DNA of 30,916 bases from positions 1 through 30,916 of the forward strand of contig DAOTUD010000095.1 of the NCBI GenBank assembly GCA_034437275.1. The letters run 5' to 3'. Position numbers and translations under genes: made by a program. A model generated the notes under the pieces. That model had not been told where the DNA came from. It made no database searches and was given only the letters and a program-made list of their open reading frames with translations. Source of the DNA: TC-15 sp034437275 (GTDB taxonomy: Bacteria; Chloroflexota; Anaerolineae; Aggregatilineales; Aggregatilineaceae). Positions 7,553 through 15,096 of the stretch are shown one piece after another. Positions within the stretch are counted from its first letter, which is position 1, and every line of letters starts with the position of its first letter.

Positions 7553-8680
7553 ATGCGGACGGCGTTGGACAATTTTTATCGTATCGGAAACTACATCGAC
7601 ACGTTCGCGCCCGGGCATTATGCTCGTGTGTTGGAAGCGGAAAATCTCAACGATGATCGCGTTGTTGCTTTTAAGGTGATGCGCCCCGAGCATTTATCGC
7701 CGGATGGCATGCCGCGTTGGGAAGCGCGCGCCTTCATCAACGAGGCGGATCTGCTGGCCCGGCTGGCAACCAGCCCGGCGATGGTCCGGTTGTACGACTG
7801 CGGGTACGTCTCGGCCCCGGGCGAACGTCCCGACGGGGGCGAGCTCGTGTCGTTTGAGACCAACACTGCCGCGTTCCGCGAAAACCTGTATGCCTACATT
7901 GCCGAGCACTGGCGACCGTATCTGGCGCTGGAACTGCTGCCCCGGCATCACAGCCTGTTCTATTTGATGAAGCCAAATTCCGCCAACGGGCGGCGGCGAC
8001 TTCCCACCGAGGAGGGGATCGATCTGGCGATGCAGTTTGCGCAGTTCTTGGACCAGGCGCATCGCCAGCAGATCGTCTATCTGGATCACAAGCTGGAACA
8101 CGTGTATTGGGATGGGCAAACGCTGCGGATCATCGATTTGAACAGCTCAAAATTTGTCGAATCGGGATCGCATACGATGGATCAATCCTTTAACCAGGAC
8201 ATCCATAACCTGTGCGTGGGCATTCTGTACTCGGTGTTTACGGGCCTCTCGCCGCAAAAAGGCTCGCTGCGCCCGCAGCCCGCCTCGCAAGCCGAGGTCG
8301 AACAGCGCTATGCCGAAGTTGATCACCTGGATTTTGGCATCGAGCCGTCATTGAGCGACAGCCTGCAGGCTTTGCTCCAGCAGGGTGCCCACCAGGAGAT
8401 CGCAACCACCCAGGAGTTTATCGCTGACCTCAAGCGGGTGGCCGGGCGACACGGCTGGGAATTGCCCGGCATTCACACCTTGCCGGCGCTGCGCCAGGCG
8501 CGCGAACGGGTGCGCACCGGCTTGTTCCAACTGCGGGAGGGGCAGGAAGCCCTGCGTACCGCGCGCGAACACCTGCTCGAAGCCGTGATCCTGGACGACA
8601 TCAATGAGGATATGGAAGCCGAACTGCGCCGCCTGCTGGCCCAGATCAATGAAGCGCTGAATCACCGGGTGATCCCGTGA
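7553..8680 (+). CDS. Soluble kinase-like protein (probable pseudokinase or atypical kinase)
   Basis: A 375-aa protein without signal peptide or membrane segment. The kinase-like region spans ~8-300: Lys41 (VVAFKVMRPE), Glu64 (FINEADLL), catalytic-loop Asp178 and Lys180 in YLDHKLEHVYW, and DLN (195-197) where DFG is expected, so the glycine is lost. As in the preceding gene, the HRD His is Tyr and the Asn is His183, followed by a hydrophobic-aromatic-Trp triplet. An insert of ~40 residues around 85-125 separates the small-lobe strands. The C-terminal ~70 residues are a charged helical region (RQARERV, LREGQEAL). The gene lies 12 nt after the large kinase gene with AAGGAAG upstream, so it is co-translated and probably works with it. 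Loss of the DFG glycine argues for weak or no catalysis and a binding or scaffold role. I do not recognise a named family. Confidence 0.72.
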   Translation: MRTALDNFYRIGNYIDTFAPGHYARVLEAENLNDDRVVAFKVMRPEHLSPDGMPRWEARAFINEADLLARLATSPAMVRLYDCGYVSAPGERPDGGELVSFETNTAAFRENLYAYIAEHWRPYLALELLPRHHSLFYLMKPNSANGRRRLPTEEGIDLAMQFAQFLDQAHRQQIVYLDHKLEHVYWDGQTLRIIDLNSSKFVESGSHTMDQSFNQDIHNLCVGILYSVFTGLSPQKGSLRPQPASQAEVEQRYAEVDHLDFGIEPSLSDSLQALLQQGAHQEIATTQEFIADLKRVAGRHGWELPGIHTLPALRQARERVRTGLFQLREGQEALRTAREHLLEAVILDDINEDMEAELRRLLAQINEALNHRVIP

Positions 8681-8748
8681 TGTGCTGGGTATGAGGCTCC
8701 CCCCGCCGGCTTTGGGCACATTTTTCGATCATAAACGGAGGAGGCCGC

Positions 8749-11133
8749 ATGGCTGACCTGAAACAACAACTTGATATTTTACGCCAGGAATTGGAAGCAC
8801 TGCCTGCCAGCGCCACCGCCAGCCAGATCGCCCAGTTGGAGAGTGAGGCGCGGCTGCTGCTGGCCCAGAGCAAAAATACGCCTTACGAGGAGGAGGCGCG
8901 CAACCTGTTCGCCGAATTGGCGCGGCGGAGTGCGCCATCTTCGCCCGAAGCAGCCACCGTGCGCGGCCTGCTGCGCCGTGCCCGGATTCGCATCGAGATC
9001 GCAGGCGACGAAGGCGATCTGGACGAGGCGGTCGATATCCTGGCGGAAGCCCTGGATCATGATCCGGACAACCCGGAGACGCATGAACTACTCCAGCAGG
9101 CAGCCGCGCGCAGCCCCCAGCTTAATCTGAAGGTGCAAGGTTTGATCGAGCGCTACGGATTGGAAATGGACGAGCAGTCCCCGTCTGCGCTGGGAGCCGG
9201 GCGCGAAGACCGCCCGCCTGCCGAGTCACCGGTCTCCGCCGATCAGCCAGATGAGCCAGCTCCGCCCCCGCCGCCGGAGGCCGACATCAGCCAACTGATC
9301 TCCGATACATCGCAGGCGTACTATTCTGGGGATTACCAGCGGGCGATTGATCTGGCGAACCGCATCCTGGCCCCGGACCCGGACAACGCCCAGGCGCAGG
9401 ATTACCGGCAAAAGGCCGAGGATAATTTGCTGCGCGGGGTGGTGCCCGACCATCGCATCCCGTTCGATGCGCGAGTGGCCTACAACCGCGCCAATTCGCT
9501 GGTGCGCGCCGGGAATTATGACGAGGCCGAGCGTCTGTACCGCGAAGCGCGCGATCTGGCCGCCCGCAGCGGGATCACCAGTTGGAAGGATGTCGAGCAG
9601 GCGCTGCTCGATATCCAGGACCTGGCGCTGGCGCGCGAACTGCTGGCGGAAGGTGACCGGCTGCTGGCGGCGGACGACTGGGACAATGCGCTCCAAAAAT
9701 ATGAGGGTGCGCTGCGTGTGGTGCCCAACGATCCGCTGGCCCAGGACCGGATCGAGCTGGTGCAGCGCGTGCGCCAGCAGTTCGACCAGGCCACCGTGCA
9801 GCTCAACATGACCAGCGGCTCGCTGAGCGAGCGCGCCCGGTCGCTGCAGGAATTGCTGAACATGCTGGCCAGCCTGCGCCAACTGCTGCCCGGCAGCGAG
9901 CGATTGCGGCAGCTTGTGCAGGAGATCGAGGATCGGGTCGACCACATCACCGCCCAGTTATACAGCCAGGCCCAGTCGGCGCTGGCCCGCACCGACTCGG
10001 TGACGGTCCTGGAGGAACGGCTGCGGCTGACGAGTGAAGCCGTGCGGGCGCTGCAAACTGCCGCTGAACTGGCTCCCGGCGATGAAGAGATCAACAATCT
10101 GCTCCAGCGTGCGCGCCAGAGCGAGGCCGGAATGGCCGAAGCGCGCCACGTGATCGAGCGCGCCTCGGCGTTGATCGCGCAGAACTATGAGAACGAACTC
10201 AGCCAGGCGCGCACCATGCTCAGCAGGCTGCGCAACTACGCCCAGGACCCCCGCTACCGGATGATCGTGTCCGATCTGCTGATGCGTCACCTGGAACGGG
10301 CGGAATACGCGCTCGATCATGGCGACTACGCCACCGCGCAGCGCTGGCTGGATATGTGTAAGGAAGAACCGTTTCGTATTCTGGGGCGGCGCACCGAAAT
10401 TCTGCGGCTGGAAGAAAGCGTGCGGCAGATGCGGCGGCAGCGCTATGCGATCTGGGGGATCGTCGGCGTGGTTATGCTGACGATTGTGGGGTCGATTGGG
10501 TTTGCGATGCGAGATACCATCGAAAACGATATCTGGAACCCGATCTTTAATCCCCCCACCGATACGCCGACCACGACCCCGCTGCCATCCGCGACGCCGA
10601 CGCTTACCCTGACACCGACGCTCACGCTGACGCCCACACTCACCCCGACGCTTACCCTGACGCCGTCCGTTTCGCCGACCCCGTCAATGACGCTCACTCC
10701 GTCCATCACGCCGACACCGTCCAACACCTACACCTCGACACCGACCCCTACGTCGACCAGCACGCCGACGGCTACCTACACACCGACGCCGACCTATACC
10801 TATACGCCGACGCCGACGCACACCGCCACCCCGACGCATACCTACACGCCCAGCATCACCCCTACACCGGCGATCCTGTGTAACGTGTTCATCCAGCAGC
10901 AGGGCGTCAATGTCCGCGCGGCGCCGACCCTGAGTTCGGAGCGCATCTACACGGTCACGCAGGGGCAGGTGTTGGATGTGATGGAACAGCGGCTAGGGGA
11001 AAACGATAACCAGTTGTGGTATGGGGTCCGCTTCCAGATCGGCGACTCGCAGATCGAAGGCTGGATCCGCGCCGATCTGGTCGAGCAGCTTACTGGGGCC
11101 GGGCAACAGTGTCCGAGTTTTCCGTCATCCTAA
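8749..11133 (+). CDS. Helical-repeat membrane protein with Thr/Pro stalk and SH3b domain
   Basis: A 794-aa single-pass protein. Residues 1-560 are helical, with TPR-like pieces (SQAYYSGDYQRAIDLANRIL around 183-202, RAGNYDEAERLYREARDLA around 255, ADDWDNALQKYEGALRV around 305-321) and an acidic Pro-rich linker near 150-180. A membrane helix follows at ~565-587 (YAIWGIVGVVMLTIVG). Next comes a low-complexity stalk of Thr-Pro repeats (~600-705) and an SH3b domain (~708-790) with VNVRAAPTLSS and GWIRADLV, typical of peptidoglycan or surface binding. Orientation should be helical part in the cytoplasm, SH3b outside. GGAGGAGG lies just before the ATG. The 68-nt gap from the preceding gene shows no convincing promoter, so I place it in the same operon. 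The TPR part could dock the two kinase-like proteins (inference). Confidence 0.82.
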   Translation: MADLKQQLDILRQELEALPASATASQIAQLESEARLLLAQSKNTPYEEEARNLFAELARRSAPSSPEAATVRGLLRRARIRIEIAGDEGDLDEAVDILAEALDHDPDNPETHELLQQAAARSPQLNLKVQGLIERYGLEMDEQSPSALGAGREDRPPAESPVSADQPDEPAPPPPPEADISQLISDTSQAYYSGDYQRAIDLANRILAPDPDNAQAQDYRQKAEDNLLRGVVPDHRIPFDARVAYNRANSLVRAGNYDEAERLYREARDLAARSGITSWKDVEQALLDIQDLALARELLAEGDRLLAADDWDNALQKYEGALRVVPNDPLAQDRIELVQRVRQQFDQATVQLNMTSGSLSERARSLQELLNMLASLRQLLPGSERLRQLVQEIEDRVDHITAQLYSQAQSALARTDSVTVLEERLRLTSEAVRALQTAAELAPGDEEINNLLQRARQSEAGMAEARHVIERASALIAQNYENELSQARTMLSRLRNYAQDPRYRMIVSDLLMRHLERAEYALDHGDYATAQRWLDMCKEEPFRILGRRTEILRLEESVRQMRRQRYAIWGIVGVVMLTIVGSIGFAMRDTIENDIWNPIFNPPTDTPTTTPLPSATPTLTLTPTLTLTPTLTPTLTLTPSVSPTPSMTLTPSITPTPSNTYTSTPTPTSTSTPTATYTPTPTYTYTPTPTHTATPTHTYTPSITPTPAILCNVFIQQQGVNVRAAPTLSSERIYTVTQGQVLDVMEQRLGENDNQLWYGVRFQIGDSQIEGWIRADLVEQLTGAGQQCPSFPSS
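10552..10872 (+). repeat. Imperfect tandem repeat encoding the Thr/Pro stalk
   Basis: About 320 nt of degenerate repeats built on ACNCCNACN units encode TPT, TLTPT and TYTPTPT patterns. Synonymous variation between units is high, so the array looks old or selected at protein level. It is a coding low-complexity tract. Confidence 0.85.
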
Positions 11134-11150
11134 ACCTCCCCCAAACAAAC

Positions 11151-11175
11151 GAGGCCACTCGGTAAGAGTGGCCTC
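11151..11175 (-). terminator. Hairpin terminator at the 3' side of tRNA-Val (possibly bidirectional)
   Basis: A perfect 10-bp stem (GAGGCCACTC at 11151-11160, GAGTGGCCTC at 11166-11175) has a 5-nt loop. On the minus strand it is followed by GTTTGTTTG, a modest T-rich tract suitable for ending the tRNA transcript only 5 nt after the tRNA. On the plus strand it lies 17 nt after the SH3b gene stop and could also terminate that operon, though no T-run follows. Confidence 0.7.
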
Positions 11176-11179
11176 CAGG

Positions 11180-11253
11180 TGGGTCGTACAAGACTTGAAC
11201 TTGTGACCTCGTCGATGTCAACGACGCGCTCTAGCCAACTGAGCTAACGACCC
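11180..11253 (-). tRNA. tRNA-Val (anticodon GAC)
   Basis: A 74-nt cloverleaf on the minus strand: acceptor GGGTCGT/ACGACCC, D arm GCTC-N9-GAGC, anticodon stem CGTCG/CGACG with loop TTGACAT (anticodon GAC), 5-nt variable loop, T arm ACAAG-TTCAAGT-CTTGT, discriminator A. CCA is not encoded (the next bases are CCT). It reads GUC/GUU valine codons. All stems pair perfectly. It has its own promoter and terminator, so it is a single-gene unit. Confidence 0.97.
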
Positions 11254-11265
11254 ATCACGCCCAAC

Positions 11266-11294
11266 ATTATAGTGAAGCTCTGCCTGTTTGGCAA
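11266..11294 (-). promoter_or_regulatory. Promoter of tRNA-Val
   Basis: On the minus strand TTGCCA (11289-11294), a 17-nt spacer and a perfect TATAAT (11266-11271) lie just upstream of the tRNA. Transcription would start about 6 nt before the mature 5' end. Near-consensus boxes with ideal spacing fit a strong tRNA promoter. Confidence 0.8.
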
Positions 11295-11307
11295 GGGCAA
11301 AAATTGT

Positions 11308-11313
11308 TATAAT
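11308..11313 (+). promoter_or_regulatory. -10 box TATAAT for the two-TM stalk protein gene
   Basis: A perfect TATAAT on the plus strand, 20 nt before ATG 11333. No good -35 lies at 17 nt; TTGGCA at 11288 is only 14 nt away. It is divergent from, and partly interleaved with, the tRNA promoter. Its position within the possible TTG-start extension argues that translation begins at 11333. Confidence 0.45.
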
Positions 11314-11332
11314 TCGCGCGGGAAAGACGGCT

Positions 11333-12343
11333 ATGCCAGAAACTATGCAAGACATTCTTATCACCATCACCAGCGCGATTTTTGGGTTGGCGCTGCTGCT
11401 GTTGCTAGCTTCGCTGCGGCTCTTCCGGCGCAGTCGTAAGGACGTGTTCTGGCGACGCCGCCGGGAAGCCGGGCAGCGCGGCTGGCGACTGTTCGTGGCT
11501 GCTTTTGTGCTGTTTATCATCGGCGGGCTGTCATGCTCGGCGACGCTGATCACGATGTGGGTGGCCGAGGACGCCGAAAGCCCATCCACCTCGCCGACCG
11601 AGGTCGCGTCCTCTGGCCAGGACCTGGCCGCCTCGGCCACGCCCCGTGCGGATGGCAGCGCCCCATCATCGACCCCGCCCCCCGACGCTGATGCCGGAGG
11701 TCCGACGGCGACGGTCCCCTCGCCGACGCTGCGCCCGACGACCGCTGCCCCGCCGGCGGATGCCGCGCCCGCGCCATCCGATACGTCGCTGCCCAGCCCG
11801 GCCCCAGTGGCGACAACCCCACCCGCCGCCACGTCTGCCCCAACGACAGCGGCAACGCTCACACCGCAGCCGACTGCCAACCCGGTCGTGATCACCGTCG
11901 TCGTGACGGCGACGCCTGCCGGTCTGCCGACACAAACTGCGTTCCCGACCTTTACGCCGATGTTCACCGCCCGGCCCCTGGTGTCGAGTGTGACCCCGGC
12001 GTCGAACGCGATGATCACGATCACGGCGCTTGATGACCAGATCTCGGATGCCTACACGCCGATTGATCCGCGTGACGAGTTTGGCAGTGGCACCCCCCGC
12101 ATTTACCTGTTTGTCAGCTTCAACCGGATGACGAAAGGCGCATTGTGGCGGCTCAACCTCTACTATGAGGGAGAACTCATCGAGGAGAAACACTACCTGT
12201 GGGAGCTGGAGTCAAAAGGCGAGGGGTTCTTCTTCTTTGGGGATAACAATGGTTTTCTGCCGGGCGAATACGAAATTCGGCTGTATATTGGTGAGCGCGA
12301 CACCCCGATCAATACCAAGTCCTTTGTGGTGACCGACGAATGA
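11333..12343 (+). CDS. Two-TM membrane protein with Thr/Pro/Ala stalk and C-terminal beta-rich domain
   Basis: A 336-aa protein. Membrane segments lie at ~9-29 (GLALLLLLASLRLF) and ~52-74 (LFVAAFVLFIIGGL), separated by a very basic loop (RRSRKDVFWRRRREAGQR) that should be cytoplasmic. Residues ~80-215 are a low-complexity Pro/Thr/Ala stalk. Residues ~225-336 form a compact domain with PRIYLFVSFNRMTKG, WRLNLYYEGELI and GEYEIRLYIGE, which looks like an Ig-like or other beta sandwich outside the cell. I do not recognise the family. I chose ATG 11333 rather than an upstream TTG at 11288 because the extension would cover the TATAAT at 11308. Its last bases overlap the start of the glycosyltransferase gene (ATGA), so the two are translationally coupled. 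Confidence 0.75.
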   Translation: MPETMQDILITITSAIFGLALLLLLASLRLFRRSRKDVFWRRRREAGQRGWRLFVAAFVLFIIGGLSCSATLITMWVAEDAESPSTSPTEVASSGQDLAASATPRADGSAPSSTPPPDADAGGPTATVPSPTLRPTTAAPPADAAPAPSDTSLPSPAPVATTPPAATSAPTTAATLTPQPTANPVVITVVVTATPAGLPTQTAFPTFTPMFTARPLVSSVTPASNAMITITALDDQISDAYTPIDPRDEFGSGTPRIYLFVSFNRMTKGALWRLNLYYEGELIEEKHYLWELESKGEGFFFFGDNNGFLPGEYEIRLYIGERDTPINTKSFVVTDE

Positions 12344-13917
12344 AAGTTGCCCGGCTGATCGTGCTGCTGGCCGCAGCAGGATTAGCACTCCGCCTGACCC
12401 TGCTCGTCGAGGCCGGCTGGCGCTATGACTACGACGAAGCGATGGTCGGGCTGCAAGTCCGGCGTATTCTGCGCGGGGCGTGGCCGGTGTTCCATCCCGG
12501 CCAGCCGTATCTCGCGGCGCTGGAGTCGTACCTGATCGCGCCGCTGTTCGCGGTGTTTGGCGCGAATGCGGTCACGCTCAAGGTCGTGCCCTGGCTGCTG
12601 GCGGGTCTGTATGTGCTCACGACCGGCTGGCTTGGCTGGCGGGCCTTCGACCGGCGCGTCGGCGTGCTGAGCGCGCTGCTGGCGGCGTTTGCGCCAGCGT
12701 ACTTGCTGGTGGTCGGGATGAAAGCCTGGGGCGCGACGGCGGAGACGCTGCTGCTCGGCAACCTGGCACTGATCGCGGCGAGCTACGCGCTCGACCCGGT
12801 GCAGCCGGCGATCCGTCGCCGCCGGGCGTGGGTCGCGCTGGCGTTTGTGGGCGGACTGGCATTTTGGGTGTCGTGGCTGTGCGTGTTCTACGGTTTGCCG
12901 ATCCTGGTGGTGCTGTGGCGGGGGCGTGCGCTGCTGGTTCGCCGGTGGTGGACGGCGCTGCTGGCTTTCCTGGCGGGAAGCTGGCCGTTTTGGGCGTACA
13001 ATCTGGCGCATGATTTCGCCACCTTCCGCTACTTCCTCAACGACCAGGGCGATACCTGGGGCAATCTGTGGCCTGTACTGGATCATCTGAATTATGACCT
13101 GGCCCCGCGTCTGGTGAGCGGCGATCCAGCGTGGCACTTGCTGAGCTGGCCCGCGATCTGGTGGCTGCAAATTGTCTACGAGGCGGGATTGATCGGGCTG
13201 ATCGCCTGGACATGGCGGGGTCCCTGGGACGACTCCCGGCACGCCACCCGCGTGATGGTGGGCGTGTTCGCGGTGGGGCTGCCGGTGATCTATGTCGCCA
13301 GCGGGTACGGGAATCACGCCCTCAACGAATTCGGCTTCGACGCCACCGGGCGCTATGTGCTGATGCTGCACAGCGTGCTGCCGGTGGGCGTGGCGGCGTT
13401 GTGCATGGCGCTGGCGCGCTGGCGCGGGGTGCTGCGTTACCCGGCAGCGGCGATGGTGACGAGCGTGATCGGGCTGAACCTGCTTGGCGCGACACGCATC
13501 AACACCGATCAGGTGTTTGTGTCCCCGTACTACACGCGCCAACCATCCACGCTCCAGCCGTTAATCGATTTCCTGGACGCGCGCGGTATTCGCCATGTGT
13601 GGACAGATGTCGGGGTGGCGCAGGTACTGATGTTCGAAACGGACGAGCGTATTCTAGCCGCTGATTGGTACGACATTTACGGGGCGAAGGGGAGCGTGCG
13701 CTTTCCGGAAGTGCCGCTGGAGATTCAGCGGGCGGACCGCGTCGCGTTCGTCGAGGTGATTCTGCCCGGCCAGCACAACACGCCCTTCGAGCAGGCATTC
13801 GCTGCCTCAGGCGCGCCGCACAGCGTGCATCGCGTGGCCCCAGATGTGCTGGTGATTATTCCGCAGGTGCCGATCGACCCGGCGGTGCTGGGGGATGGCC
13901 TCGGTTACCAGTTTTAG
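12340..13917 (+). CDS. GT-C glycosyltransferase, PMT/ArnT (GT39)-like
   Basis: A 525-aa polytopic membrane protein. The N-terminal membrane helix is followed by WRYDYDEAMVGLQVRRIL, whose Asp-Glu (Asp32-Glu33 region) in the first extracytoplasmic loop is the hallmark of GT-C enzymes that use polyprenyl-phosphate sugars. About ten further hydrophobic segments follow. A ~130-residue soluble C-terminal domain (from ~395) begins near FVSPYYTRQPSTLQPLIDFL. Such enzymes transfer mannose or another sugar from a lipid carrier to proteins or lipids on the outer face. The start overlaps the stop of the stalk-protein gene by 4 nt. Its stop (13915-13917) overlaps that of the converging gene. Because its partner and neighbours carry Thr/Pro-rich stalks, protein O-glycosylation is an attractive role, but this is inference. 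A lipid or polysaccharide acceptor is equally possible from sequence. Confidence 0.8.
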   Translation: MKVARLIVLLAAAGLALRLTLLVEAGWRYDYDEAMVGLQVRRILRGAWPVFHPGQPYLAALESYLIAPLFAVFGANAVTLKVVPWLLAGLYVLTTGWLGWRAFDRRVGVLSALLAAFAPAYLLVVGMKAWGATAETLLLGNLALIAASYALDPVQPAIRRRRAWVALAFVGGLAFWVSWLCVFYGLPILVVLWRGRALLVRRWWTALLAFLAGSWPFWAYNLAHDFATFRYFLNDQGDTWGNLWPVLDHLNYDLAPRLVSGDPAWHLLSWPAIWWLQIVYEAGLIGLIAWTWRGPWDDSRHATRVMVGVFAVGLPVIYVASGYGNHALNEFGFDATGRYVLMLHSVLPVGVAALCMALARWRGVLRYPAAAMVTSVIGLNLLGATRINTDQVFVSPYYTRQPSTLQPLIDFLDARGIRHVWTDVGVAQVLMFETDERILAADWYDIYGAKGSVRFPEVPLEIQRADRVAFVEVILPGQHNTPFEQAFAASGAPHSVHRVAPDVLVIIPQVPIDPAVLGDGLGYQF

Positions 13918-14969
13918 GGCGCTTCGACCAGCGGTACCTGGCTGACATCACCTTCTGGTACCGTCAGCGAGGCGAGGACCCAGCCCTGCTGCCCGTCGTA
14001 ATCGATGGCCCACCAGTTATTGGCGTCATCCAGCGCAGCGCTGCGTCCCAAGACCACGACTTGCTCGCCGTTGGGCAGCGAGCCAATGGACTCGTAGCCG
14101 GTGCCCGGCCCCTGCCGGACGTTCAGCCCGGCGTCGGTGTTGATCCGCACGGTTGGCCCGTCGGACGCCACAGCCGCCGGTGGGTCTTGCGGCGCATCGT
14201 CTGCCGTGTCGGCGGGTGCGTTCGGGGTTGCTGGGGGCGCGAAGGGGTTGGCGACTACCTCGAACACCATTTCGCTTTGGCCCAACGAGGTGCCATCGGG
14301 CCGGAAGGCTTCGGCGGTGACCAGGTGCGCCTGCTGGCCGGCAGCCGCCCACAGCGCCATCGTATCCAGCACAGGCTGTCCCTCCGGCTGGTCGGATTGG
14401 TATTCCGCCACCGGGACGTTATCAACCCGGAATTCAACCCGTTTGACGCCGCCCTGGGGAGCCTGGGCCACCACATGAAACTTGACTTCGGTGCCCTCGG
14501 CGTACACGCTGCCACTGGCTGGCGTCAACAGCGTTACCAGGGACTGCGTCTGGCTGTTGCCCGCAATGACCTCGATCACGGTTTCGCTCTGGCCCAGAGA
14601 CGAGCCATCGGGCCGGTACGCTTCGGCAGTGACCATGCGCTTGGTGCTGCCTTCGGCCACCCACGATACCTGCGCTTCGAGGTAGGGTTGGCTGCCCTGG
14701 TCGGCGTCGACGCGCCCCGCCGGAAAGCCATCGACGCGGAATTCGATATAGGCCACGCCGACCGGCTGGTCTTCGGCAAGTGCGCGGAACTGCACTTCGG
14801 TTCCGCTGGTGTACACACTATCGGAGACGGGAGCCAGCAGCAGCACCAGCGGCGCGGCGCCGACCGGCTCACTGGTCGCGTCGTCAGCGGGGGCAGTCGA
14901 TAGGTTGCAGGCAAAGGCGGAAAGAATCAACACCAGAATAAGAAAATGCCAAGGGCGATGCCCGGACAT
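13914..14969 (-). CDS. Surface protein with two Ig-like repeats and SH3b domain, possibly a lipoprotein
   Basis: A 351-aa exported protein. The signal sequence WHFLILVLILSAFAC ends at Cys21. The lipobox is weak (AFAC rather than LxGC), so lipidation is likely but not certain. Two homologous beta-sandwich repeats follow (~41-125 and ~136-230); both contain TP/AP-x-SGSVY-xGTEV, an [IV]EFRVD segment, TAEA[YF]RPDG[ST]SLGQSE and a closing FEV/IEV. A Pro/Ala/Asp linker leads to an SH3b domain (~272-345: GLNVRQGPGTGYESIGSLP, WWAIDYDGQQGWV). I chose ATG 14969 because GAGGAGAG (14975-14982) lies 5 nt upstream; the GTG at 14999 lacks this. It converges on the GT-C gene with overlapping stop codons. The role is probably cell-wall or surface binding; ligand unknown. 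Confidence 0.85.
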   Translation of the reverse strand: MSGHRPWHFLILVLILSAFACNLSTAPADDATSEPVGAAPLVLLLAPVSDSVYTSGTEVQFRALAEDQPVGVAYIEFRVDGFPAGRVDADQGSQPYLEAQVSWVAEGSTKRMVTAEAYRPDGSSLGQSETVIEVIAGNSQTQSLVTLLTPASGSVYAEGTEVKFHVVAQAPQGGVKRVEFRVDNVPVAEYQSDQPEGQPVLDTMALWAAAGQQAHLVTAEAFRPDGTSLGQSEMVFEVVANPFAPPATPNAPADTADDAPQDPPAAVASDGPTVRINTDAGLNVRQGPGTGYESIGSLPNGEQVVVLGRSAALDDANNWWAIDYDGQQGWVLASLTVPEGDVSQVPLVEAP

Positions 14970-15007
14970 GCTGTCTCTCCTCGATTGTGATAAGCTCACC
15001 CGACAGC

Positions 15008-15043
15008 TTAGCGAAAAAACTGCCAGCGCGCAAAGTTCGCTAA
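15008..15043. repeat. 8-bp inverted repeat upstream of the SH3b surface-protein gene
   Basis: TTAGCGAA (15008-15015) and TTCGCTAA (15036-15043) are perfect inverted copies separated by 20 nt, about 40 nt upstream of ATG 14969. The spacing of arm centres is close to three helical turns, which would suit a dimeric DNA-binding protein. It is not followed by a T-run, so a terminator for the PLAT gene is less likely. Confidence 0.4.
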
Positions 15044-15096
15044 ATTGACCTACAATAAGTTTAGCTGTGCTGCCATCAGGCAGGCGGGCACGCGGC

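Noticed and set aside
10552..10872. Repeat tract considered as a CRISPR array or minisatellite
   Set aside because: The units are degenerate, stay in frame and encode a Thr/Pro stalk. There are no spacers.
11288..11332. TTG-start extension of the two-TM protein
   Set aside because: It would include the TATAAT box and the tRNA -35. ATG 11333 leads directly into the first membrane helix.
13665..14903. 412-aa plus-strand frame over the SH3b surface protein
   Set aside because: The minus frame has a signal peptide, two internal repeats, an SH3b domain and a good ribosome site. The plus frame has none.
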